Below, piece by piece: positions 42,997 to 51,530 of a stretch of 64,000 nt of DNA; the first letter of the stretch is position 1, and the number at the start of each line of letters is the position of its first letter. Source of the stretch: Bog-159 sp963785255. GTDB lineage: Bacteria > Acidobacteriota > Terriglobia > Bryobacterales > Bryobacteraceae. The stretch is taken from the NCBI GenBank assembly GCA_963785255.1, contig CAWAUR010000014.1, forward strand, positions 310,001-374,000. Direction: 5' to 3'. The notes below the pieces were generated by a model that searched no databases, was not told the origin of the DNA, and worked only from the letters and a program-made list of their open reading frames with translations. Position numbers and translations under genes: made by a program.

Positions 42997-43278
42997 ATGA
43001 CTGTCATGCTGGATCTTCCGCCCGAGAAGGAAGCGAAGCTCATTGCGGTAGCGCAGGCCAAGGGTCTTTCGACCGATGCTCTTGTGCTGGAGGCGCTCGA
43101 CAAGGCTCTCTCCGAAGCTTTCGGGCCGGCAGACCGGCAGTGGTCGCTGCAAGATGAATTGACGCCGGAGGAATGGGTGCGGCAATTCGATGCTTGGGTC
43201 GAAGGCCATAACCGCACCACGCCTCTTCTTTCCGACGAGGACGTCAGCCGCGAAAGCATCTATCCGGATCGGATTTAA
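42997..43278 (+). CDS. Antitoxin-like protein upstream of a broken PIN toxin
   Basis: The 93-residue protein starts at ATG 42997 with M-T-V-M-L-D-L-P-P-E-K-E-A-K-L, a ribbon strand plus helix, and ends acidic (L-L-S-D-E-D-V-S-R-E). It precedes a PIN gene by three bases, hence the antitoxin call. The toxin is broken, so the antitoxin is probably free of its partner. Confidence 0.6.
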   Translation: MTVMLDLPPEKEAKLIAVAQAKGLSTDALVLEALDKALSEAFGPADRQWSLQDELTPEEWVRQFDAWVEGHNRTTPLLSDEDVSRESIYPDRI

Positions 43279-43281
43279 CCA

Positions 43282-43543
43282 GTGCTGATCGACACCAGCG
43301 TGCTCGCCCGCACTTTGCAACCACATCACGAACTTTGTTTGCCGGCAAAGAAAACGATCGATAAATTTCGCTTACGCAACCGAACCATGTATGTGGCACC
43401 TCAAAAATCTCGTCGAATTGTGGGTCGTGGTGACGCGACCTCTCGACCAGAATGGGCTGGGCATGTCGATCCCGGACGCGATGTCGGAGCTGACGCGCGT
43501 GAAGAGCGTGTTCACCGACCAGCGGCCCGGTCTTCCGCTGTAA
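43282..43543 (+). pseudogene. Broken PIN-domain toxin
   Basis: GTG at 43282 opens L-I-D-T-S-V-L-A-R-T-L, the first PIN strand with its aspartate, and reaches Y-V-A-P-Q. The continuation N-L-V-E-L-W-V-V-V-T-R-P-L-D and M-S-E-L-T-R-V-K is in another frame; one extra A in the run at about 43404 causes the shift. That frame stops at 43541-43543, well before the C-terminal acidic residues. The toxin is thus both frameshifted and truncated. 43544-43745 shows no gene. Confidence 0.7.
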
Positions 43544-43766
43544 ACAACTTCCAGGCCGGCGACCAGGTGTTTCGGCATAGAACCGCTTCAGGTCCAATAT
43601 AGGCCATGTTGTCTCCAATGTGTGGATATACGCGCGCGGGAAACACCGCCCTGAGCCCGTCATTCGTGCCAGCTTGAGCCTTCGGCTGCGCAGTACCTAG
43701 TACCGGGATTTCTTCTGCCGCACCGCCTCTGATGGAGTATAATCGATGCCCAAGGAGGGTTGTCTG

Positions 43767-45971
43767 ATGCACATCCTACGATTAGGGTGCTGGCTGGCAT
43801 TGGCCGTAACCGCCGCCGCACAAGCGCAAACGAATGAGACTGTGCTGCGAAGCTTCAACTCCGCGCCGCACGGCGCCGCGCCCTGCGCGGGCGTCTCCCG
43901 TGATTCCAGCGGTAACCTTTACGGAACCACGCAATGGGGCGGCAATGAAAACGCCGGCACGGTTTACAAGCTGGATACCGCAGGTAATCTGGGCGTGCTG
44001 TACAGTTTCAAAGGCGGGACCGACGGCAAAAACCCGTGCAGCGGCGTGACGCTTGATGCCGACGGCAATCTCTTCGGAGTTACGGGATACGGCGGCGCGG
44101 ACAATTACGGCGTCGTATACAAGTTGGCGCCCAACGACCAGGAAACCATCCTGCACACGTTTACCGGAGGAGACGACGGCGGTCTTCCCACGGGCGTCGT
44201 GCTCGACTCGTCGGGAAACCTCTATGGGAGCACCCTGGGCGGCGGCGCGGCGCACAAAGGAGTCGTATTTAAGATAGATCGGGCCGGCCATGAAAAGGTG
44301 TTGTATACCTTCAAGGGTGGCGCGGATGGAGGCGGACCTTCAGTAGTAAGTCTCGATGCAGCCGAGAACCTTTATGGGACCACCGGGGGCGGCTATACCA
44401 GAATCGTATTCAAGATCAGTCCGGCGGGTCAGGAGTCGGTGCTCTACACCTTCGGGGGCGGTTGTGATCCCACCGGCGGCGTCACACTCGACTCTTCGGG
44501 CAACCTTTATGGAGTCACCAAGAGGTGTGGGGCGGACGGCCAGGGCGTTCTGTACAAGTTAACACCTTCGGGAACGGAAACCGTGCTTTACAGTTTCAAT
44601 GGCAAGAGTGGAATTCACCCCGGCGGCGTGGTTTTGGATGCGGCAGGCAACATCTATGGGATGACGCAAGATGGCGGCCCCGGCAAAGGCGGCGCGGTTT
44701 ATGAGCTGAACACCGATGGTAATTTCAGCGGGCTATATGTCTTCGCCAGCACAGCCAGCGCGGACGGTGAGCATCCCAACGCGGGCCTTGCCCTGGACTC
44801 CGCGGGAAATATTTACGGCACGACGACTGCCGGCGGAATCGCGAACCAGGGCGTGATCTTCGAAGTAAGCGCGACGGGACAGGAGTCAGTGCTGTACGGA
44901 TTTCCCGGAGCGCCGGGTGGGAGCTATCCGGATGCCGGTGTGACCCTGGATAGCGCGGGAAATCTCTACGGCACAACTTACAATGGCGGGACGACGGGAT
45001 CCGGCGTGGTCTATAAACTCGATCCTGCCGGTAACGAGACGGTGCTGTACAGCTTTCCTGGCGGGGCAGGGGGCGCGAATCCCTACGCAGGCGTCACGTT
45101 GGACGCAAGAGGCAACATTTATGGAACCACCCTTTCCGGCGGCGCAAGTAACATGGGCGCGGCCTATAAGCTTGACCTCACCGGTAATGCAACCGTACTG
45201 CACAGCTTCGGCGGCCCCGGGGATGGGTCTTTACCTTACGCGGGTGCGACTTTGGATGCAGCGGGTAACATTTACGGCACGACCTTCCGCGGCGGGACCT
45301 TCGGCAACGGCGCCATTTTCGAACTCGATCCGGCCGGCAATGAAACGATATTGCATAGCTTCAACTGTTATCCCGATGGCTGCTGGCCTTACGGGGGCGT
45401 CACCCTCGATGCCGCCGGCAATCTGCATGGGACCACTTTTACGGGAGGACTCGAGAACGGTAATAACGGCGGCACGGTCTGGGAGTTCAGCGCCACGGGC
45501 GTCTTTAGCGTGCTTTATAGCTTTACCGGAGCCACGGATGGCGGTGCTCCCTCCGCAGGCGTGATTCTCGATGGCGCCGGCAACCTATATGGCACGACGC
45601 AAAACGGTGGCACAGCAAATCTGGGAGTGGTATTCAAGCTGACACCGGCGGGACAGGAAACTGTGCTGTACAGCTTCCCCGGAGGAGCGAGTGGCTGGCG
45701 GCCGCACGGTGGCGTGGTGATTAGCTCCGATGGGGACCTGTTTGGGACCACCTATGCCGGAGGCGCGGCGAACGCTGGCGTGGTCTTCGAAGTGAGTTCC
45801 TCCGGCCAAGAGACGGTGTTATACAGCTTTATGTGCGCGGCTGACGGGTGTAATCCTAATTCCGGCGTCGTCAGCGATCAGGCCGGAAACCTATACGGGA
45901 CCACTTCGGCGGGCGGCGCTTACGGTGCAGATATCAACGGTGGTGGCGTCGTATTTAAAATTGAACCATAA
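43767..45971 (+). CDS. Secreted GloVer (TIGR03803) repeat protein, long
   Basis: ATG at 43767 is chosen: AAGGAGG (43753-43759) is well spaced and a signal peptide follows (to A-Q-A-Q-T). The 734 residues contain about 17 repeats of roughly 42 residues with G-N-L/I-Y-G-T-T and E-T/S-V-L-Y-S-F-x-G-G motifs, enough for two or more propellers. It shares the repeat with the 37670-38833 protein but is twice as long. Surface or extracellular role; ligand unknown. Confidence 0.85.
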   Translation: MHILRLGCWLALAVTAAAQAQTNETVLRSFNSAPHGAAPCAGVSRDSSGNLYGTTQWGGNENAGTVYKLDTAGNLGVLYSFKGGTDGKNPCSGVTLDADGNLFGVTGYGGADNYGVVYKLAPNDQETILHTFTGGDDGGLPTGVVLDSSGNLYGSTLGGGAAHKGVVFKIDRAGHEKVLYTFKGGADGGGPSVVSLDAAENLYGTTGGGYTRIVFKISPAGQESVLYTFGGGCDPTGGVTLDSSGNLYGVTKRCGADGQGVLYKLTPSGTETVLYSFNGKSGIHPGGVVLDAAGNIYGMTQDGGPGKGGAVYELNTDGNFSGLYVFASTASADGEHPNAGLALDSAGNIYGTTTAGGIANQGVIFEVSATGQESVLYGFPGAPGGSYPDAGVTLDSAGNLYGTTYNGGTTGSGVVYKLDPAGNETVLYSFPGGAGGANPYAGVTLDARGNIYGTTLSGGASNMGAAYKLDLTGNATVLHSFGGPGDGSLPYAGATLDAAGNIYGTTFRGGTFGNGAIFELDPAGNETILHSFNCYPDGCWPYGGVTLDAAGNLHGTTFTGGLENGNNGGTVWEFSATGVFSVLYSFTGATDGGAPSAGVILDGAGNLYGTTQNGGTANLGVVFKLTPAGQETVLYSFPGGASGWRPHGGVVISSDGDLFGTTYAGGAANAGVVFEVSSSGQETVLYSFMCAADGCNPNSGVVSDQAGNLYGTTSAGGAYGADINGGGVVFKIEP

Positions 45972-46033
45972 AGCCGATCCGGCGGGCAAAGCGGAGGGAT
46001 CGCTAGCCGCATGATAAAATCGGGTTACCGCTT

Positions 46034-47329
46034 ATGCCGACTAACTCCGAATCGGAACGTATGTCGCGGCCACTCGCCGAGGTCGACCCCGAGGTCTACC
46101 AAGCTATCCTGCACGAAGCCGACCGCCAGCATTCGCAACTCGAACTGATCGCCAGCGAGAATTTCGTCTCGGAAGCCGTGCTGGAAGCCGCCGGCAGTGT
46201 CTTCACCAATAAGTACGCCGAAGGCTATCCCGGCAAACGCTATTACGGTGGCTGTGAGTTTACCGACATCGTCGAGAATCTCGCCCGCGAGCGCGCCAAG
46301 AAATTATTCGGCGCCGAGCATGCCAACGTGCAGCCGCACTCCGGTTCGCAAGCCAATCAAGCCGCCTACGCCGCGGTGCTGCAACCCGGCGAGACCATTC
46401 TCGGCATGAACCTGGCGCACGGCGGACACCTGACTCACGGTCACAAACTCAACTTTTCCGGCAAGACGTATAACATCGTGCCCTACGGTGTGCGTAAGGA
46501 CGACGAGCGCATCGATTATGACGAACTCGCGCGCCTCGCCACGGAGCATAAGCCTAAGATGGTCCTGGCGGGCGCCAGCGCCTATCCGCGCGTGCTGGAT
46601 TTCGCCCGCTTCCGCCAGATCGCGGATTCCGTCGGCGCGTTCTTCGTCGTAGACATGGCGCATATCTCGGGACTGGTAGCCGCGGGTCTCCATCCGAACC
46701 CTTGCGAGTACGCCGATATCGTCACCACCACCACGCACAAAACTCTGCGCGGGCCGCGCGCGGGACTCATCCTGTGCAAAGAGAAGTTCGCCGCGGCGGT
46801 CGATAAAACTGTCTTCCCCGGCTTCCAGGGGGGACCGCTGGTGCACATCATCGCCGCCAAAGCCGTGGCCTTCAAGGAAGCCATGGAGCCCGGCTTCGTC
46901 GAGTATCAGAAGCAGGTGGTGGCGAATGCCCAGGCGCTGGCCGGCACGCTGATGGAAGCGGGATTCCACATCGTTTCGAACGGCACCGACACGCATCTGA
47001 TGCTGGTGGACGTGTTCTCCAAAGGCATTCGCGGCAGGGAAGCCGAAGCCGCGCTGGACCGCGCCCGCATCACCGTCAACAAGAACGCCATCCCGTTCGA
47101 CGTGAATCCGCCGCTCAATCCGAGCGGCATTCGCTTGGGCAGCCCAGCCGTCACCACGCGCGGGTTCCGCGAGCCGGAGATGCGCGAAGTGGGCGCGCTC
47201 ATCGCCGAAGTTTTACAGAATGTCGCTTCGGATACCGCCATCTCCGCCGTGCGCCGCAGGGTCGAGACGCTGACCGAGCGTTTCCCGCTGTACGCGTGGA
47301 AGCGTGAGCCCGCCCTGGCGCAGGCTTGA
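46034..47329 (+). CDS. glyA: Serine hydroxymethyltransferase
   Basis: This 431-residue PLP enzyme interconverts serine and glycine and feeds one-carbon units. L-I-A-S-E-N-F-V-S, Y-A-E-G-Y-P-G-K-R-Y-Y-G-G, D-M-A-H-I-S-G-L-V-A-A-G and T-T-T-T-H-K-T-L-R-G-P-R (PLP lysine) are all present. The length is normal. Its stop overlaps the next gene's TTG by four bases. Confidence 0.96.
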   Translation: MPTNSESERMSRPLAEVDPEVYQAILHEADRQHSQLELIASENFVSEAVLEAAGSVFTNKYAEGYPGKRYYGGCEFTDIVENLARERAKKLFGAEHANVQPHSGSQANQAAYAAVLQPGETILGMNLAHGGHLTHGHKLNFSGKTYNIVPYGVRKDDERIDYDELARLATEHKPKMVLAGASAYPRVLDFARFRQIADSVGAFFVVDMAHISGLVAAGLHPNPCEYADIVTTTTHKTLRGPRAGLILCKEKFAAAVDKTVFPGFQGGPLVHIIAAKAVAFKEAMEPGFVEYQKQVVANAQALAGTLMEAGFHIVSNGTDTHLMLVDVFSKGIRGREAEAALDRARITVNKNAIPFDVNPPLNPSGIRLGSPAVTTRGFREPEMREVGALIAEVLQNVASDTAISAVRRRVETLTERFPLYAWKREPALAQA

Positions 47330-48504
47330 CCACCAGCCAACAACCACTAGCCACTAACCACGGCGAGCGACGCGCGCCCCTGCGCATCGTAGCCGATGTC
47401 CGCCGCGTGCGCGACTTCGGCATCGGCACCTATATCCACGGCCTGCTGCAGGCTCTGGCAGCCATCGACCGATCCAATGAGTACGTTCTAGTGACACTGC
47501 CGGAGGATGAGAGCGCTTTCGCCGGTCTGCCGCCCAACTTCAGCGCGGTCACCTACCGCAAGACCGACCTGTACACCCGGAACCACCTGGCCTTCCCGAT
47601 GTTTCTGCGTCGCCTGCACCCCAGCCTCGTACACATCCCGTTGAACCAGGTGCCGCTGCTCATGCCGCGACCCTACGTGGTGACGGTTCACGATATGTCG
47701 CGCCTGCTGTTCGAGACCGGCTCCGGCGCACGCATCGAGGCTCGCCGCTTCCTGTTGCGCCGCGGATTGCTTCGCGCGGAACGCATCATGGCCGTGTCCG
47801 ACGCCACGCGCCGCGATGTCCACGAAAGCCTGGGCATCCCCGCGGACCACATCCGCTTGGCTTATAACGCGCCCAATCCGGATTTCTTCAGCCGCGCCCA
47901 GCCGGAGCGCGCCCGCGCCATCCTGGAACGCTATCAGATCGATCATCCATTCCTGCTCTACGCCGGCAACATCCGCCCGCAAAAAAACATTCCGCGGTTG
48001 GTGGAAGCCTTCGCGGTGGTGCGCGAACGGCTCTCGCGCCACCCGCTCTATGGCGATCTGCGGCTGATCGTCATCGGCGACGAGATTTCGCGCTTTCCTT
48101 CCGTGCGGCGCGCCGTCATCCAGAGCCGCGTGGAAAAAGCGGTGCGCTTCCTCGGTTTCGTGCCGTTCGAAGCCTTGCGCGTATTCTTTCAGAGCGCTGC
48201 GCTCTTCGTTTTTCCCTCCCTCTACGAAGGCTTCGGCCTGCCGCCGCTGGAAGCCATGGCCTCCGGCACGCCGGTGGTGGCGTCGAACGTGAGCGCGCTG
48301 GCGGAAGTGCTGGGGGATGCCGCCATGCTGGTGAATCCCGAGAAAGTGTTCGAAATCGCGGAGGCCATTCAGGAAGCGTTGCTCGACGAAGATCTGCGCG
48401 CCGAGCTAGTCGCCAAAGGTCGTGCCCAAGCCGCGCGGTATAGTTGGGATCGCACCGCGCGGCAGGTGTTAGAAGTGTATCGCGAGGCGTGCGGCGCCGC
48501 ATAG
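47326..48504 (+). CDS. GT4-family glycosyltransferase
   Basis: The 392-residue GT-B enzyme has the WcaJ/PimA-like layout: an N-terminal G-I-G-T-Y-I-H-G-L loop, M-A-V-S-D-A-T-R-R-D-V in the middle, L-L-Y-A-G-N-I-R-P-Q-K-N-I-P-R-L at the start of the donor domain, and P-S-L-Y-E-G-F-G-L-P-P-L-E-A-M-A-S-G-T-P-V with the E-x7-E motif. It probably adds mannose or a similar sugar to a glycan. The TTG start overlaps glyA by four bases; the first 17 residues are poorly conserved in kind, so a later start is possible. Confidence 0.85.
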   Translation: MTTSQQPLATNHGERRAPLRIVADVRRVRDFGIGTYIHGLLQALAAIDRSNEYVLVTLPEDESAFAGLPPNFSAVTYRKTDLYTRNHLAFPMFLRRLHPSLVHIPLNQVPLLMPRPYVVTVHDMSRLLFETGSGARIEARRFLLRRGLLRAERIMAVSDATRRDVHESLGIPADHIRLAYNAPNPDFFSRAQPERARAILERYQIDHPFLLYAGNIRPQKNIPRLVEAFAVVRERLSRHPLYGDLRLIVIGDEISRFPSVRRAVIQSRVEKAVRFLGFVPFEALRVFFQSAALFVFPSLYEGFGLPPLEAMASGTPVVASNVSALAEVLGDAAMLVNPEKVFEIAEAIQEALLDEDLRAELVAKGRAQAARYSWDRTARQVLEVYREACGAA

Positions 48505-48585
48505 GGCTGAACCCACCCGCCAAACCCTTAGTACCCGCCCTAGATCCGCTCATACCGCTGGACGCTGCGCCCTGCACCGCCGCCG

Positions 48586-50379
48586 ATGCTAGAATCCCAA
48601 TCAGTAAGCCATATGCTGAACGATACACGCACTCCGGTATCTGGCGATTTCTCCATCGCGGGCATGATCGCCGCACAGCCGCCCGAAGCTTTGGCGCTGG
48701 CCGCCCGCTCCTTCCGCCTGAACTACGGACAACTCAACGAGCGCTCCGCGGGACTGGCCCAAGGTCTTCAATTGTTGGGTGTGGGGCCCGACGTTCCCAT
48801 CGCCGTATTTGCCAATCGCACTCCCGCCGGCGTGCTGGCGGCACTGTCGATTCTGAAAGCCGGCGCGGGCTACGTTCCGCTCGATCCAGCCGATCCCGAG
48901 GAACGCCTGGAGTTCATGCTCCGTGATGTCGAAACGCCGTTCGTCCTGGCCGAACGCGGGCTCGCCGGCCGCTTGCCCAGGGGCAGGTGGAAAGTCATCC
49001 CTTTGGACGAAGCGCCGCTGGTGTTCAGCAAACCCATGGAGCCGCTCGCCGACCCCGAGCCACACCACCTTGCGTACATTGCGTACACTTCCGGTTCCAC
49101 GGGACGTCCGGTGGGAGTCGAAGTCACTCACGGAAACCTGCTCAACTTGATCCAGTGGCATCAGCGCGCCTTTCAAGTGACTGCGGCCGACAACGCCGGC
49201 CAGATTGCCGCGCCTTCGTTCGACGCTGCCGTTTGGGAGATTTGGCCCTATCTGACAGCCGGCGCCAGCTTGCATTTTGCGGACCGGCATATCGTGCGCT
49301 CCGCGAAACCGCTGCGAGACTGGCTGCACGACGAGTACATCACCATGGCCTTCGCGCCCACCGCACTGGCCGAACAGTTGATGGCGCTCGAATGGCCGCA
49401 TACCACCGCCCTGCGCAATCTGCTTACCGGCGGCGATGTCCTGCGGCGTTACCCGCGCACGGGCTTGCCCTTCGCCGTGGTGAATAATTACGGCCCCACG
49501 GAAGCCGCCGTGGTGACCACATCCGGCGCCGTGCCGCCGTCGAGTTGGATGAAGTTTCCAGCCATCGGCCAACCCATCGACAACGTGCGTATCGCGGTGC
49601 TGAACGAATCCATGCAGCCGGTGCCCAACGGCTCCGCGGGCGAGCTTTATATCGCTGGCGCGGGCGTGGCGCGCGGCTATGTGAATCAACCCGAGCTGAC
49701 CGCAGCCAAATTCTTGCGCGACCCGCATAGCCAGGATCCTCGCGCGCGCATGTACCGCACGGGAGATCTAGTCCGCCGCTATTCCGATGGACAAATCGAA
49801 TTCGTGGGCCGGGTGGACGATCAGATCGCCATTGGCGGCTTTCGCGTAGAGCCGTCGGAAGTGGAAAGATCGCTGAACGGCCATCCGATGGTGGAATCGA
49901 GCGTGGTCATCGCGCGCGAGGATGTGCCCGGTGAACGATGTCTGACCGCTTACGTGGTTCCTTCGGCAGACTCCGCGCCGAGCGCAGCGGACCTCACGGA
50001 ATGGCTGCGCGCGCGGCTTCCGGAATACATGCTGCCGGCCGCCATCGTATCCATCGCCCAGTTGCCCTTGACGCCCAAGGGCAAGCTGGATCGCGCCGCG
50101 CTGCCTGCGCCTGTCAGGGCCAACGAGGTAGCCGCTCCTACTGGAGTGCAGGCACGCCTGGCGCAGATTGTGGCATCGTTGCTCGATGGCAATTACGCCT
50201 CCGATGACGACAACTTTCTGCGCGCCGGAGCCAATCCCCTGCTGGGCGCGCTGCTCATCGATCGCGTGCGCACGGTTTTCGGCGTGACTCTTACGCCGGA
50301 CCAGATCTTCGAATCGCCGACCGTCTCCAGCCTGGCGGTGGAAATCGAGCGTGCCTCGCAATTATCCACCGCGATGTAA
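48586..50379 (+). CDS. NRPS-like adenylation protein with a carrier domain lacking its serine
   Basis: Residues about 25-510 are an amino-acid adenylation domain: Y-T-S-G-S-T-G-R-P-V-G-V (A3, where the usual K is V), N-N-Y-G-P-T-E (A5), Y-R-T-G-D-L (A7), G-R-V-D-D-Q-I-A-I-G-G-F-R-V-E (A8) and L-T-P-K-G-K-L-D-R (A10, with the catalytic lysine). A carrier-like domain follows (about 520-595), but its core reads D-N-F-L-R-A-G-A-N-P-L-L-G where G-G-x-S-L is expected, so the phosphopantetheine serine is missing. No condensation or thioesterase domain is near. It may adenylate without loading, or load a separate carrier. Confidence 0.8.
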   Translation: MLESQSVSHMLNDTRTPVSGDFSIAGMIAAQPPEALALAARSFRLNYGQLNERSAGLAQGLQLLGVGPDVPIAVFANRTPAGVLAALSILKAGAGYVPLDPADPEERLEFMLRDVETPFVLAERGLAGRLPRGRWKVIPLDEAPLVFSKPMEPLADPEPHHLAYIAYTSGSTGRPVGVEVTHGNLLNLIQWHQRAFQVTAADNAGQIAAPSFDAAVWEIWPYLTAGASLHFADRHIVRSAKPLRDWLHDEYITMAFAPTALAEQLMALEWPHTTALRNLLTGGDVLRRYPRTGLPFAVVNNYGPTEAAVVTTSGAVPPSSWMKFPAIGQPIDNVRIAVLNESMQPVPNGSAGELYIAGAGVARGYVNQPELTAAKFLRDPHSQDPRARMYRTGDLVRRYSDGQIEFVGRVDDQIAIGGFRVEPSEVERSLNGHPMVESSVVIAREDVPGERCLTAYVVPSADSAPSAADLTEWLRARLPEYMLPAAIVSIAQLPLTPKGKLDRAALPAPVRANEVAAPTGVQARLAQIVASLLDGNYASDDDNFLRAGANPLLGALLIDRVRTVFGVTLTPDQIFESPTVSSLAVEIERASQLSTAM

Positions 50380-50581
50380 CCCTGTTTGGAGAGCCATCAT
50401 CCACAACATCGTTGGCGCTAACTAAGAACGAACATCGACATGGTGTCCCCGCTACGCGATCCAGTCGGTACCCGATTCGGCCGCAGCTTCGCAGAGCGCC
50501 ATTTCAGGCTACTGTGCGAATCGGTGAATAGCAGCAGGGCAGCGGCATACTGCGGCGCCGGCGCTGGAAAGGCCGACGGCC

Positions 50582-51286
50582 TTACCACACGCCCGGAACC
50601 AGTCGGTAGCGTGTCCGGGTGCAGTACTCCGCGTAGCCCGGCAACTCGCGGCGCAGCGCGCCGTCTTCCAGCACCGTACGGACAATGAACGTGGCCATCA
50701 GCATGGCGATCGGCGCAAAACTCCATGCCGAGCCGAGAACCAGCGCGCACCCCGGCAGCAACAGCATCAGCCCGGAATACATGGGGTGACGCACCACGCG
50801 ATACGGTCCCGTGGTGATGACCTGATGGCCGAGCTCAGTCTGAACGCGGACCTGCCTTTCGAGGAAAGGATTCTCGGCGATCGCCAGGTAAATGGGTACG
50901 AATCCCAGCAACTCCAGCGCGATGCCAGGCCATATCCAGGCCGCGCTGAGTTGCGACCAGCCGTAGCGCGCGTCGAGGCCGGCCACGGCGTAAAAGCCGA
51001 GGAAGCCGACAGCCGTCGCGGCGAGCACGAATCTCTCGAATGGCTTGACGCCCGGTTGCCACTCCAGCCGCCGGCGCATCAGGTCCGGGTTCTTGCGCCG
51101 CATTACGGCGAAACTCACCCCGGCGATTAGCAGCAATGAGCCGACGAAAAGCCAGCCGCGCCACCAATCCAGGCGGCCCGCGAAAGCAAATGGCACCAGG
51201 AAAGTGAGCGAGCGGAAGATGGCCTGGAGTACCAGCTTCCAACTTGGGGTCTGTGCCGACATTGGACAACCTGCCTTCTCACTCAT
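50582..51286 (-). CDS. Isoprenylcysteine carboxyl methyltransferase-like membrane protein
   Basis: With ATG at 51286 (GAGG six bases before) the protein has 234 residues and five or so transmembrane helices. The C-terminal G-P-Y-R-V-V-R-H-P-M-Y-S-G is the SAM-binding signature of ICMT/PEMT-type enzymes, followed by E-D-G-A-L-R-R-E-L-P-G-Y. Substrate in bacteria is unknown; lipid or isoprenoid methylation is possible. 50380-50581 and 51287-51530 hold no recognisable gene. Confidence 0.8.
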   Translation of the reverse strand: MSEKAGCPMSAQTPSWKLVLQAIFRSLTFLVPFAFAGRLDWWRGWLFVGSLLLIAGVSFAVMRRKNPDLMRRRLEWQPGVKPFERFVLAATAVGFLGFYAVAGLDARYGWSQLSAAWIWPGIALELLGFVPIYLAIAENPFLERQVRVQTELGHQVITTGPYRVVRHPMYSGLMLLLPGCALVLGSAWSFAPIAMLMATFIVRTVLEDGALRRELPGYAEYCTRTRYRLVPGVW

Positions 51287-51530
51287 AGTTTCCCTCGAAT
51301 CGCACACTCCGCAACCAATGAGATCGGCGCACACGTCGTACACCGGCGGAAATGCAGCCAGGGGACCGCCGAAACGATATCGCAGTAGGCGCTTCCTGGC
51401 CCAGTGCCTAGCGGCAAATCAGCGAGGGTGACTCCACCGAACATGCACCAGGCGGATCGCACGCGCCTGTGCCGCCCACCCATAACCACCACCGCCGCCA
51501 CAGCCGTCTCCCGCGCGCTACAGTAGTTGC

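Noticed and set aside
43767..45971. Regular repeats that could suggest a CRISPR array or minisatellite
   Set aside because: The periodicity is about 126 bases, in frame, degenerate at DNA level and explained by protein repeats of about 42 residues.
45972..46033. Glycine riboswitch before glyA
   Set aside because: The gap is only 62 bases and contains none of the conserved aptamer elements.
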